Shown here: piece after piece, positions 33,727 through 41,714 of the stretch | How positions within the stretch are numbered: the first letter of the stretch is position 1 | Layout of the letters: every line of letters begins with the position of its first letter | Source of the DNA: Streptomyces globosus | GTDB lineage: Bacteria > Actinomycetota > Actinomycetes > Streptomycetales > Streptomycetaceae | DNA: 64,000 bases | Reading direction: 5' to 3' | Assembly (NCBI RefSeq): GCF_003325375.1 | Contig: NZ_CP030862.1 | Span: 4,157,501-4,221,500, forward strand | Position numbers and translations under genes: made by a program | Notes under the pieces: generated by a model | What the model was told of the DNA's origin: nothing | Database searches by the model: none | The model's input: only the letters and a program-made list of their open reading frames with translations

Positions 33727-36682
33727 GCAGCTCTACCACCAGGTCCGGTGGGACCCCCGGTTCGACCCGGCGCGGTTCGTGATGGGCCTGCACCAGCGCG
33801 GGGCACCGCCCAAGCGGGTCCCGCTGCCCTCGTTCGTGCCCGGCGGCGACATCCCCTGGCACCGGGTGCTGTTCGTCGAGGCGGACGGCGAACTCGTCTG
33901 GGACCGCGCCACCGGCACGGACCGGATCGACTCCACCACCGCCGGGCGGGTCCGCGACCCGCGCCTGCTGCGCGCCCCCGCCTTCGCCGCCCGGACCCCG
34001 TACGTGTGGGATCCGGCCCGCCCCGGCGCCGCGGGCGGGGCTTGGCGGGCCGCCGAGGAGGCCGGGGCCGGTGCGGTGCGTCGGCCGACTGCGTCGGCCG
34101 CTTCCCCCGTTTCGGTGCGGCTGCTGACCTGGAACACGCTGTGGGACCGCTACGACGCGCCGCGCATCGACACGGCCCGCCGCAGGCCGCTGCTCTGTGC
34201 CGAGCTGGAGGCCGCCGACGCGGACGTCATCGCGCTGCAGGAAGTGGAGCCGGCCCTGCTCGACATGCTGCTGGAGCAGCCGTGGGTGCGCCGCGCGTAC
34301 ACGGTGTCGGCCGCCCCCGACGGCCGGGACGTCTCCGACTTCGGCCTGCTGGTGCTGAGCCGGCTGCCCGTGGCGGAGGCCGGGCTGCACCGCCTCGGCC
34401 CGCACAAGGCGGTCTCCGCGGTGACGGTGCGGACCGCGGCGGGGCCGCTCGTCGTGGCCTGCGTCCACCTGACGAGCGACCACACGCAGGACGGGGCCGC
34501 GCGGCGGGCCGAGGAACTGGCCCGTGTCGCCGAGGGACTCGGCGCTGTCGATGCCCACGTGGCGCTGGTCGGGGACTTCAACGACGGGCGGGGCGGGGCG
34601 GACGGGCCCGCGGCGGTCCTGGGGATGCGGGACGCCTGGAGCGAGGTGCACGGGGCGTCGGACGACACCCCCACGTTCGACCCGAGCGCCAACCCGCTGG
34701 CGGCCGTCGGCTCCCTGAGCGGACGCGCCGCCCGGCTCGACCGCGTCCTGCTGCGCTCGGACGCGGCCCGGGTGCGGCGGGCTGCCTTGCGGGGTGATGT
34801 CCCGGAGGGGGGCGGCCTGTTCCCTTCCGATCACTACGGGGTCGAGGTCGAGGTCGAGGTCAGGGTCGGTGCCGGTGGCGGTGGCGGTGGCGCGGTGCGC
34901 GTCGAGGGCTCGGGCGCCCGCGCGGGCGCGCCGACCTCGCGGACTGCCGTCGCCTGGCTGCCGCCGTACGATCCCGCCGTCACGGCGCTGCGGCGCGAGC
35001 ACGATCCCGCCTTCGGACGCTGGCCCGCGCATGTGAACCTGCTGTTCGGGTTCGTCCCCGAGGCCTCCTTCGAGGAGGCCGTGCCCCTGCTCGCCGAAGC
35101 CGCCGCCGCGACCGCACCGTTCCCGGTGCGGATGGCGGGCGTGTACGACTTCGGGCACCGCGACGACGCCGCGCTGTGGCTGGACCCGGCCGCGGCGGGC
35201 GAAGCCCCCTGGCAGGAGCTGCGGCAGGCCCTCACCGCCCAGTTCCCCGCGTGCCGGGGGCGCGGCGGGGGGTTCACACCGCACCTGACGCTGGGGCGCA
35301 ACGCCGACCCGCAGCGGGCACTGGCGGAGTTCACCGCCCGGCTGGGCGGACCCGGGGCCGGCCGCGACGCCCGGGTGGAGGAGCTGGCCGTACTCTCGCG
35401 GCGCGGCGACGAGCCGATGCGGGTACGGGCCACGGTGCAGTTGGGAACGGGGAGGGTGCGCTGGCTGCCGGAACCCGGGGCCGCGCGGGACGGGGAGCCG
35501 CAGCGGCGGGACGGCGTCGAGGGCGACGCCTCCGTTGCCGGACGTGTCGCCGACCGCGTCGCCGGAGCGCTCGCGGGCGGCGTCGTGCACCTCGTCGGAT
35601 CCCGCCGCACGGGCTGCGCCCTGCCCGGAGCGGACCTGGACCTCGTCGCGGCCCTGCCCGGCGCCCCCGACATCGAAGCCGTGCGGGAGCGCGTCGCCGA
35701 GGCGCTCCCCGGGGCGCGGCGGCTGCGGGTCGTGACGGGTGCGCGCGTGCCCGGGCTGCGGCTGCACGTCGACGGGTTGGACGTGGACGTGGTCGTCGTC
35801 GGCACCGGCGGGATCCGGCCCGAGGAGGCCGTGGCGCGCCGGGCGGAGCTGGGCGAGGCGGCGGCGGTCGCACTGAGCGCGGTGTCGGATGCGGAAGCCG
35901 TGTGCGCCGCCGCTGCCGAGGGCGGGCCGGAGCGGCAGGCGGCGTTCGCCGAGCTGGCGCGGCAGGTGAAGGCCTGGGCCGGGGCTCGCGGGGTGGATTC
36001 GGCTCCGTTCGGCGGGGTGCCGGGGGTGGCCTGGGCGGTGATGGCTGCGCGCACGGTGCGGGAGGCCCCGGAGTTGCGCGGCGCGTCCCTGCTGCGTGCG
36101 TTCTTCGCGGCCTGGGCCGCCTGGGACTGGCGTGAGCCCGTCGCGTTGACCGGGGCAGGCGGCGCGGGGCCGTCGGCCGTGCCCGGCGGGGGCGGGGGCG
36201 CCGTCGCGGTACTCACCCCGTCTGAGCCGGTGCGGAGTTGCACCGCGCAGGTGGGGCCCGGGATGCGGGACCTGCTGACGCAGGAGCTGTACCGGGCCTG
36301 GGAGCTGCTCGAGGCCGACCCGGCCGGTGTGGCGGAGCTGTGCGCGGTGCCGGCGCTGCACCGCCGGCACGCGGCGTGGGCCGTCGTCACCGTACGGGGT
36401 GGCACGCCGCGGGAGTGCGAGGAGGCGCTGGGGAGGGCGCGGGGGCGGATGCGGGCTCTGGTGGGGGCACTGGAGGACATCGGCGGCGGCGGGGGCGCAG
36501 GCGTGCATGCCTGGCCGCGGCCTCTCGACTCCTCGGGCGGTGTGGTGCGGTACGCCGTCGGGCTCGGGGCCGCCCCGCCGGACCGGGCCCGCCTTGAGGA
36601 GGCGGCCTCCCGGTGGTGCGCGGCCCTGCCGGGCGTGAGTGTGGAGTGGGCGGAGGGAGGGGACATCCCGACGGTGGGGTAG
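33713..36682 (+). CDS. Multidomain RNA end-repair protein: DUF504 - EEP - 2H phosphoesterase - nucleotidyltransferase
   Basis: 989 residues, four parts. (1) 1-85, DUF504/MJ1316-like domain (LYHQVRWDPRFDPARF, VPSFVPGGDIPWHRV), predicted to recognise cyclic-phosphate RNA ends. (2) 130-380, endonuclease/exonuclease/phosphatase (EEP) fold: N141 (TWNTLWD), E177 (LQEVEP), D288 and N290 (GDFND), D343, H374 (SDHYG). (3) about 410-585, 2H phosphoesterase with H440 (AHVNLLFGF) and H524 (HLTLGR). (4) 605-989, nucleotidyltransferase of the poly(A)/CCA class (LVGSRRTGCALPGADLDLV; third Asp in DGLDVDVVVV). The ATG at 33713, with GGGAGGG before it, lies inside the ligase gene. Together with the ligase-kinase it could open 2',3'-cyclic ends, trim, extend and reseal broken RNA. 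Domain roles are predicted. Confidence 0.9.
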   Translation: MRTSEQLYHQVRWDPRFDPARFVMGLHQRGAPPKRVPLPSFVPGGDIPWHRVLFVEADGELVWDRATGTDRIDSTTAGRVRDPRLLRAPAFAARTPYVWDPARPGAAGGAWRAAEEAGAGAVRRPTASAASPVSVRLLTWNTLWDRYDAPRIDTARRRPLLCAELEAADADVIALQEVEPALLDMLLEQPWVRRAYTVSAAPDGRDVSDFGLLVLSRLPVAEAGLHRLGPHKAVSAVTVRTAAGPLVVACVHLTSDHTQDGAARRAEELARVAEGLGAVDAHVALVGDFNDGRGGADGPAAVLGMRDAWSEVHGASDDTPTFDPSANPLAAVGSLSGRAARLDRVLLRSDAARVRRAALRGDVPEGGGLFPSDHYGVEVEVEVRVGAGGGGGGAVRVEGSGARAGAPTSRTAVAWLPPYDPAVTALRREHDPAFGRWPAHVNLLFGFVPEASFEEAVPLLAEAAAATAPFPVRMAGVYDFGHRDDAALWLDPAAAGEAPWQELRQALTAQFPACRGRGGGFTPHLTLGRNADPQRALAEFTARLGGPGAGRDARVEELAVLSRRGDEPMRVRATVQLGTGRVRWLPEPGAARDGEPQRRDGVEGDASVAGRVADRVAGALAGGVVHLVGSRRTGCALPGADLDLVAALPGAPDIEAVRERVAEALPGARRLRVVTGARVPGLRLHVDGLDVDVVVVGTGGIRPEEAVARRAELGEAAAVALSAVSDAEAVCAAAAEGGPERQAAFAELARQVKAWAGARGVDSAPFGGVPGVAWAVMAARTVREAPELRGASLLRAFFAAWAAWDWREPVALTGAGGAGPSAVPGGGGGAVAVLTPSEPVRSCTAQVGPGMRDLLTQELYRAWELLEADPAGVAELCAVPALHRRHAAWAVVTVRGGTPRECEEALGRARGRMRALVGALEDIGGGGGAGVHAWPRPLDSSGGVVRYAVGLGAAPPDRARLEEAASRWCAALPGVSVEWAEGGDIPTVG
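34841..34891 (+). repeat. In-frame short tandem repeats in the domain linker
   Basis: About 3.5 copies of GTCGAG (34841-34861) and then GGTGGC copies (34871-34891) encode a Val/Glu run and a Gly run between the EEP and 2H domains. Such slippage-prone repeats could vary in length between strains. Confidence 0.8.
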
Positions 36683-36710
36683 GGCGGGGGCAGGCGGTCG
36701 GGAGTTCGCG

Positions 36711-36740
36711 GCGGCGGAGGCGGCCTCCGGTTTCCGCCGC
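36711..36740. terminator. Terminator between the RNA repair operon and the oxidoreductase gene
   Basis: An 8-bp stem (36711-36718 with 36733-36740) with a 14-nt loop that can pair internally, between convergent stops. Confidence 0.5.
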
Positions 36741-36780
36741 CGTGGCCGGGGCTCCCCCCGCAGGGCGGGCTGCCGCCGGG

Positions 36781-37713
36781 TCAGGGTTCGATGATGATCT
36801 TGCCTGCCGTGTGGCCTTCCTGGTTGAGGGCGAAGGCCGCTGCGGCATCGGCGAGGGGAAAGGTTTCGGCGACCGTGACCTTCAGCCGGCCGCTGTCGGC
36901 GAGCTTGGCGAGTTCGGTGAGGTCGCTGCCGACGGGGCGGACCCACATCCACTGGCCGTCCGCGCCGAGGACACTGGGGTCGGCGATCGATGCGTGGCGG
37001 CCGTCCGGCGCGAGGACGGCCTGGGTGACGTCGAGGACGCCGCCGACGAAGTCCGCCACGACGGACACCCCGTCCGGGGCGAGTGCCCGGACCCGGTCGA
37101 CCAGGCCCTCGCCGTACTGCACCGGCTCGCAGCCCAGTTCGCGCAGGCGGTCGTGGTTGCGCGGGGAGGCCGTGCCGATGACGCGGGCTCCGAGCGCCCG
37201 GGCGATCTGTACGCCGAAGCTGCCGACGCCGCCTGCCGCGCCGTGGACGAGGACCGTGTCGCCCTCGCCGGTGTCCAGGCGGGTGAGCAGCTGGTAGGCG
37301 GTGAGGCCGGCCAGCGGCAGGCCGGCTGCCTCGCGCCAGCCGAGGGAGGCCGGCTTGCGGGCGAGGGCGCGCGCGGGGACGCTCACGTACTCGGCGAAGG
37401 TGCCGCCGTGGACGTAGTCCTTGCGCGCGTACGCCATCACCTCGTCGCCGACGGCGAACTCGGGGACGTCGATGCCGAGCCGCTCGACGGTTCCCGAGAC
37501 GTCCCAGCCGGGGACCACGGGGAAGAGGACGTCCATCAGCCCGTCGAGGCCGCCCGCCATGATCTTCCAGTCGACGGGGTTGACCGCGGCGCACCGGACC
37601 TTGACGAGGACCTCCCCCGGCGCCACCTTCGGCATGGGCAGGCGGGTCTCGCGGAGCACCTCCGTCCCGCCGTACTCGTCGTACGCCATCGCCCGCATGG
37701 TGTCCTCGGACAT
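36781..37713 (-). CDS. Zinc-independent NADP-dependent oxidoreductase (quinone oxidoreductase/MDR type)
   Basis: 310 residues. The GroES-like N-terminal part (LVKVRCAAVNPVDWKIMAGGL) and Rossmann part (VLVHGAAGGVGSFGVQIARALGARVIGTAS, with AAGGVG) define the medium-chain reductase family; the catalytic-zinc Cys/His set of alcohol dehydrogenases is missing, as in zeta-crystallin-type quinone reductases. It reduces an unknown enone or quinone with NADPH. GAGAGGT precedes the ATG. It lies between the two RNA-repair loci but on the strand of the second RNA ligase, 65 bp downstream of it, so the two may be cotranscribed; no functional link is known. Confidence 0.93.
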   Translation of the reverse strand: MSEDTMRAMAYDEYGGTEVLRETRLPMPKVAPGEVLVKVRCAAVNPVDWKIMAGGLDGLMDVLFPVVPGWDVSGTVERLGIDVPEFAVGDEVMAYARKDYVHGGTFAEYVSVPARALARKPASLGWREAAGLPLAGLTAYQLLTRLDTGEGDTVLVHGAAGGVGSFGVQIARALGARVIGTASPRNHDRLRELGCEPVQYGEGLVDRVRALAPDGVSVVADFVGGVLDVTQAVLAPDGRHASIADPSVLGADGQWMWVRPVGSDLTELAKLADSGRLKVTVAETFPLADAAAAFALNQEGHTAGKIIIEP

Positions 37714-37778
37714 CGCACCGACCTCTCGTGTGGGTGTGGGCCGGTCCCATCCCACCACGGTCCGCGGCCGGGCGCGCG

Positions 37779-38849
37779 CTACTCGAACTCGGTGCCGCCC
37801 TTGCGGGTCAGGTAGGCGGGGCTGACCGCCTTGGCGATGGCCCGGCCGCCGACGACCGGGCTGTACCGCTCCGCGGCCGGGCGTATGACGACGCCCTCGC
37901 GCAGGTGCGCCTGCCGGCCGGAGACGGTCTCGCGGCCCGTGGCCAGCTCCAGGACCGTGTCCAGGTCGTACGGTCCCTCGTACAGCCGCGGTACGAGGGG
38001 CAGGGCGCCGTCGGAGAGGAGTTCCGCCGCGTCCAGCCAGCGGACCTGCCCGTCGATCTCGGCCGACACGTCGAAGACGGCGTACCCGGGGCCCGAAGTG
38101 CGCGCGTCGGTGCCGTAGGCGAGGTCCTGGACGCCGGCGCCGTACACCTCGGCGAAGATGCCGACGCGGGTGGCGCCCAGCCGGGCCGCGAGCTTCGCGG
38201 CGGCCTCGGCGACGCGGTGGCCGCGGACGGCGCGCCAGTAGAGGTTGCGGTCGTCCTCTGTCAGGGCGAGGCTCTTCGAGCCGAAGCCCTTGGAGGAGAC
38301 CAGCACCCGGTCCTCGGCGGCCAGGTAGGTGAGCAGGCAGGCGGTCCCGTGCAGCTTCTCCGTCAGGACGACCTGCTCGCCCGGCTCGAAGAGGTCCGGG
38401 TAGCGCTGGATGTTCTCGACGTCGACCCACGGCAGCAGGTCGGGCGCGGCCTCCACGTCGCCGCTCATCGAGGTCGGGATCGGCGGCACCCACTTGGTGA
38501 TGCCGAGCCGCTCCGCGAAGTCCGTGCCCTCCTCGGCGGCGCGGGCCAGGTCGACGCCGGCGAGCGCGCGCGGCCGGCACACCAGGCCCTGCGACAGCTC
38601 TCCGCGCAGCCGGACCGCCTTCACCCGGTCGGCGCCGGAGCCGGAGAGGCGGCCGGTCAGGCCGAGTTCCGCGATCAGGTCGGCGGGGAGGACGGCCTGC
38701 TCGGGGATGTACAGGGCGAAGTCGCCCGTGGCGTAGGCACCCTTGGCGACGACCGCCCGGTACAGGCCTACTTGGGCGAGCTCCAGCGCGTCGGCGTGGG
38801 GATGCTCGTGGACGGTCAGCTGCTCGACGGTGACCTTCAGCGTGGACAT
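37779..38849 (-). CDS. RNA ligase, Deinococcus DraRnl (Rnl5)-type
   Basis: 356 residues. An N-terminal OB-like domain (about 1-130, STLKVTVEQLTVHEHPHADALELAQVGLYRAVVAKG and VKAVRLRGELSQGLV) precedes the ligase domain with motif I TEKLHGTA, Lys165 as the AMP acceptor; later blocks YWRAVRGHRVAEAAAKLAA, VGIFAEVYGAGVQDLAYG and GVVIRPAAE are motifs IIIa to V. This order is that of the Deinococcus radiodurans DRB0094 type, which seals nicks with a 3'-OH RNA end opposite a template strand. It is convergent in arrangement to the ligase-kinase operon at 31915. GAGGAG precedes the ATG; other starts upstream in the frame look non-coding. Substrate in vivo unknown. Confidence 0.9.
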   Translation of the reverse strand: MSTLKVTVEQLTVHEHPHADALELAQVGLYRAVVAKGAYATGDFALYIPEQAVLPADLIAELGLTGRLSGSGADRVKAVRLRGELSQGLVCRPRALAGVDLARAAEEGTDFAERLGITKWVPPIPTSMSGDVEAAPDLLPWVDVENIQRYPDLFEPGEQVVLTEKLHGTACLLTYLAAEDRVLVSSKGFGSKSLALTEDDRNLYWRAVRGHRVAEAAAKLAARLGATRVGIFAEVYGAGVQDLAYGTDARTSGPGYAVFDVSAEIDGQVRWLDAAELLSDGALPLVPRLYEGPYDLDTVLELATGRETVSGRQAHLREGVVIRPAAERYSPVVGGRAIAKAVSPAYLTRKGGTEFE

Positions 38850-38960
38850 GGGCGGCTCCTCGGCTCGGCGGGGGGGTGGCTCCCACACTTTCCGAGGAGT
38901 TATTTGCGCTGGTCCAGCTCTTTTCCGGGTGTTAATGTGCCGAGTTCTCGCAACCTGTCG

Positions 38961-39710
38961 TCAGATGGTGAACTGTGCTCGGGTCGCAGGGCCGTAGACG
39001 CCCGACGGGTCGCCGTTGATGCCGCGGTCGCGCTGGAGCTGGGCGACGCCGCGCTTCGTCTGCCCGTCGTACACGCCACTGACCTTCACGTACGTGAACC
39101 CCTGTGCGTAAAGCGCCTCCTGGAGGGCGGTCACCTCCGACCCCCGGTCGCCCATGCGGAGCGTGCCCCCGTCGCCGGTCTGCGGCCTTCGGGACGGCGC
39201 CGACGCGGACGGCGGCGGCGAGCTGTCTGCCTTGGGGCTCGCCGACGGGGTCGGCGAGGCGGTGCGAGTCGCGGTGGCGGAGGGGGCGGGGTCCGGGGCC
39301 GGGTCGGGGGCCCGCAGCTCCGGGACGGACACGTCGGGCCGCTGGGAGGAGAACGCCGGCTCCGGTTCGGCGTCCCCGCCGGGCAGGAGGGCCAGCGCGC
39401 CGGCGCCGAGCAGGAGGGCGGCTCCGCCGGCCGCCCACAGGGGCTTCCGGCTGCGGCGGTCCTCCTGCCGCCGGCGGCGGGCCGCCGCGCGGCCACCGGG
39501 CGCGGAGGCCGGGGGTGCGGAGGAGGCCGGGGGTGCGGCGGAGGCCGGGGGTGCGGCGGGCTCGGGGAAGGCGGCCGGCGCCGCGGGGCCGGGTTCCGGC
39601 CAGGTGATCCCTGCTGCTGTGGAGGTGTGCGGGTGGGGGCCCACCGGGGTCATGTAGGGGCGTACGAGGCGGCCGTCGTCGGACCCGGGCTCGCGGGCGT
39701 CTGGGGACAT
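38961..39710 (-). CDS. Membrane-anchored peptidoglycan-binding protein
   Basis: 249 residues. The N-terminal ~90 residues are cytoplasmic, Pro/Ala-rich with an Arg-rich stretch (ARRRRQEDRRSRK). One membrane helix (about 92-110, LWAAGGAALLLGAGALALLPG). A Pro/Ser-rich linker runs outward (about 115-180), and the C-terminus is a PG_binding_1 domain (about 185-249: LRMGDRGSEVTALQEALYAQGF, DGQTKRGVAQLQRDRGIN, YGPATRAQF). It should tether the membrane to peptidoglycan. GGAGAG precedes the ATG. A tandem 18-bp repeat in the gene (39505-39558) encodes APPASA units. Confidence 0.87.
   Translation of the reverse strand: MSPDAREPGSDDGRLVRPYMTPVGPHPHTSTAAGITWPEPGPAAPAAFPEPAAPPASAAPPASSAPPASAPGGRAAARRRRQEDRRSRKPLWAAGGAALLLGAGALALLPGGDAEPEPAFSSQRPDVSVPELRAPDPAPDPAPSATATRTASPTPSASPKADSSPPPSASAPSRRPQTGDGGTLRMGDRGSEVTALQEALYAQGFTYVKVSGVYDGQTKRGVAQLQRDRGINGDPSGVYGPATRAQFTI
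39505..39558 (-). repeat. Three 18-bp tandem repeats inside the peptidoglycan-binding gene
   Basis: Units at 39505-39522, 39523-39540 and 39541-39558 are nearly identical and encode the repeated Ala-Pro-Pro-Ala-Ser run of the cytoplasmic linker. Copy number may vary. Confidence 0.9.
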
Positions 39711-39984
39711 CGTGCTCTCCCGGCGGGGAATGGGACGGCCGGTGTGGCGGTGCGGCGCCGGCCCCCGGCCGGTCGGGGCCGTTCCGGTGGGCGGTTCCTG
39801 ACCGGCGCACTCTCGCCGACCGGGCGGACCCGGTCAAGCCCGGTGTCCGAACTGCACCATCCGTCCTGCCGGTCGGGGAGCCCTGCCGTGGTCGGCGGTG
39901 CGGGGAGGGCGGAACACGGCGGTGTCACCCGGACGCATGAGGGGCGGGGCGCCGGCCGGGCCTCCGTCAGGCATCGTGGACGGC

Positions 39985-40497
39985 ATGCAGCTACGCCGGG
40001 CCCTGCCCCTGTCCCTCGTCGCACTGCTCGCCGGGGCGGGCTGCGCAGCGGCCGGCCCGGAGCCGCCGCCGCGCGGGCCGGTGCCGCCGCGGACCTCCGT
40101 GCCGCCGCCCGCCGCGCGGGAGGCGGCGCGGGAGGCGCCGCGCGGGCCGGCCCCGACGGCCGGGCCGCCGCCCCCGCCGCGGACGGCCCCGGCGGATGGG
40201 GCGGAACAGCCGCCGTCCGGGGTCCCCGATCCGCCGGCGCGGAGTGAAGGCGCCGTCGTGCGGCCGTCCGCGCGGGCCTCGCTCCCTGCCGTGCCGCGGC
40301 GCGTGCAGCCGCCGCGGCCGCGGCCGGTGCGGCCCCGGCAGGTGCGGCATACCGCCGTGGCGTCCCCGGAGGGCGCGCGGCCGCCGGGTGCGGAACCGGA
40401 GGCGTTCCTGCCGTACGGCGACGACCCCTGTGCCGCGGCGGAGGGTGCCGTGCCGCCGTCGGTGATGGACCTGTGCGTCCGGCAGTACGGACACTGA
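39985..40497 (+). CDS. Pro-rich lipoprotein, paralogue of the one at 31283
   Basis: 170 residues. The start MQLRRALPLSLVALLAGAGC (lipobox LAGAGC region, Cys20) resembles MELRRAARPLPLTLAALVLATGC of the earlier gene. A long Pro/Ala/Arg-rich middle follows, then YGDDPCAAAEGAVPPSVMDLC plus six residues. The shared C-terminal pattern C-x-A-A-x-G-x-V-x-P-S-x3-L-C links the two. A GGAC-rich leader gives no clear ribosome site. It ends 5 bp before a convergent small gene. Function unknown; probably an extended cell-surface lipoprotein. Confidence 0.7.
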   Translation: MQLRRALPLSLVALLAGAGCAAAGPEPPPRGPVPPRTSVPPPAAREAAREAPRGPAPTAGPPPPPRTAPADGAEQPPSGVPDPPARSEGAVVRPSARASLPAVPRRVQPPRPRPVRPRQVRHTAVASPEGARPPGAEPEAFLPYGDDPCAAAEGAVPPSVMDLCVRQYGH

Positions 40498-40502
40498 CCG
40501 GT

Positions 40503-40805
40503 TCAGGCGCTCCGGCGGACGCCCGCGGCGACCGCGGCGCAGCGCCGGGCCGTGTGCCTGCGGGCGGTGCGCAGGCGGCGCAGGGTCGTGTGGCCGCGGC
40601 GCCGCCATTCGCCGCGGGGCAGGGCGGCGCGCTGGCCGCCGCTGGTGATGAGGGCGTTGACCGGGGCGTGCGGGTCGGTCGCCATGCCCTTGGCCACCAG
40701 GACGCCCACCACGAGGGGCAGCACGGCCACGGCCAGGGCCGAGCCGGCGACGGCCACCTGCTGGATACGGGGGCGCGGGGTGCGGAGCGGGGCGTCGGTG
40801 GTCAT
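40503..40805 (-). CDS. Small hypothetical membrane protein
   Basis: 100 residues. One hydrophobic helix at about 15-40 (IQQVAVAGSALAVAVLPLVVGVLVAKG) and a very basic C-terminal half (RGEWRRRGHTTLRRLRTARRHTARR). The arrangement suggests a single-pass protein with a cytoplasmic basic tail. Only a weak ribosome site precedes the ATG at 40805. No family recognised. Confidence 0.55.
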   Translation of the reverse strand: MTTDAPLRTPRPRIQQVAVAGSALAVAVLPLVVGVLVAKGMATDPHAPVNALITSGGQRAALPRGEWRRRGHTTLRRLRTARRHTARRCAAVAAGVRRSA

Positions 40806-40909
40806 GGCCCCATTCGACCAGCGGCGGCGCGGCGGGGTATCGGGGCGGATACTCAGGTCGTCGGGAGCGGGGTACTCAGGTGCGGCGGGGTGGAGGGGAG
40901 GCGGTCGGC

Positions 40910-41359
40910 GTGGTCGGGTCCGGGGTGTCGTTCGAGGCGGCCGACGGGGACGGGCCGGCGGCGGGTGGCGGGCGGCGCGCCGACGAGGTGCGCACCGCTC
41001 ATGAGGGGCTGTTGCAGATCCGTCGTGTGGTGAACGGGCCGGAGGGCGAAGGAGTTCCCGCACCGTGGGAAGTCCGGGCCATGCCGCGGGCGGTGGCGCT
41101 GGCGCTGGAGGCCGCGGGTCTCCCGCCGTCGGCCGTGGACGCGGAGGGGCGGCGGGTGCGGACCGGCTACCGGGTCGCGGAGGGCCCCGAGGGGCGGGCG
41201 CAGGTGTCGTGGGTCGGGCCGCCGGGCAGTGGCGCGGCCGGTGAGGAGCGGGAGCGGCTGGCGGAGTGCGCGGCGGTGCTGGAGCGGCTCGGGTGGGTCT
41301 GCCTGCTCTACCGGGGTCCCCGCAGCCGGCGCTTCGTGGAGGTCGAGGCGCCCTGCTGA
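40910..41359 (+). CDS. Hypothetical protein, mixed alpha/beta
   Basis: 149 residues. The second half looks structured: RTGYRVAEGPEGRAQVSWVGPPGSGAAGE, ECAAVLERLGWVCLLYRGPRSRRFVEVEAP, suggesting a small alpha/beta domain with a final strand. No signal peptide. GTG at 40910 with GGAGGGGA about 10 bp before is preferred over the earlier GTG at 40880, whose extra residues look low complexity. It may be a conserved streptomycete protein; no domain could be named. Confidence 0.62.
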   Translation: MVGSGVSFEAADGDGPAAGGGRRADEVRTAHEGLLQIRRVVNGPEGEGVPAPWEVRAMPRAVALALEAAGLPPSAVDAEGRRVRTGYRVAEGPEGRAQVSWVGPPGSGAAGEERERLAECAAVLERLGWVCLLYRGPRSRRFVEVEAPC

Positions 41360-41714
41360 TCGGGCTGGGGCAGTGCCGCGACCTCGGCGGCGACGGCGGA
41401 GCGGAGGCCGGGCGGGCCGACGGCCTCGGCCTCTGCACCGAGCCCCAACAGGTCCCCGACGGCGACCGGCTGCGCCTGGGACGTTCCTGCTGCGGGAGGA
41501 CGGCGCGTTCGACGCGGGCGGCACCCGGTGCGCGTTCGGGGTCGTGCCCGGCTCGGGGACGGGCGGGCCGGCCGGGCTGTCCGGCTCGGGCTCGTTCGCG
41601 TACCGGCACGGCGACTCGTCCGTGCCGTATGCCGTATGCCGTATGCGTTCGCGTACGAGCTGGGCCGACCGGGGCGGGAGGGCGCGGAGCCGTGCGGCCC
41701 GCGCCCTCCCCCGG
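41360..41714. other. 355-bp intergenic region with a 7-bp tandem repeat
   Basis: Between the hypothetical gene and the convergent big secreted protein gene. No gene was supported; codon composition in all frames is noisy. GCCGTAT is repeated three times (41624-41644). No clear terminator was found. Confidence 0.6.

Noticed and set aside
36781..37713. The oxidoreductase as part of the RNA repair system
   Set aside because: It is a common NADPH-quinone reductase type with no RNA-related feature; co-location alone is not enough.
33566..37750. Very long open frames antisense to the RNA repair genes, and similar ones opposite the LAL, glycosyltransferase and propeller-protein genes
   Set aside because: They arise because GC-rich codon bias removes stop codons on the other strand; they show low-complexity Arg/Pro/Ala translation, no domains and no ribosome sites.
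39505..39558. Tandem 18-bp repeats as a CRISPR or other array
   Set aside because: The units are contiguous, lack spacers and encode an in-frame Ala-Pro-Pro-Ala-Ser run; ordinary coding repeat.
41360..41714. A small gene or remnant between the hypothetical gene and the propeller protein gene
   Set aside because: Fragments such as LREDGAFDAGGTRCAF look vaguely protein-like but have no start, ribosome site or domain.
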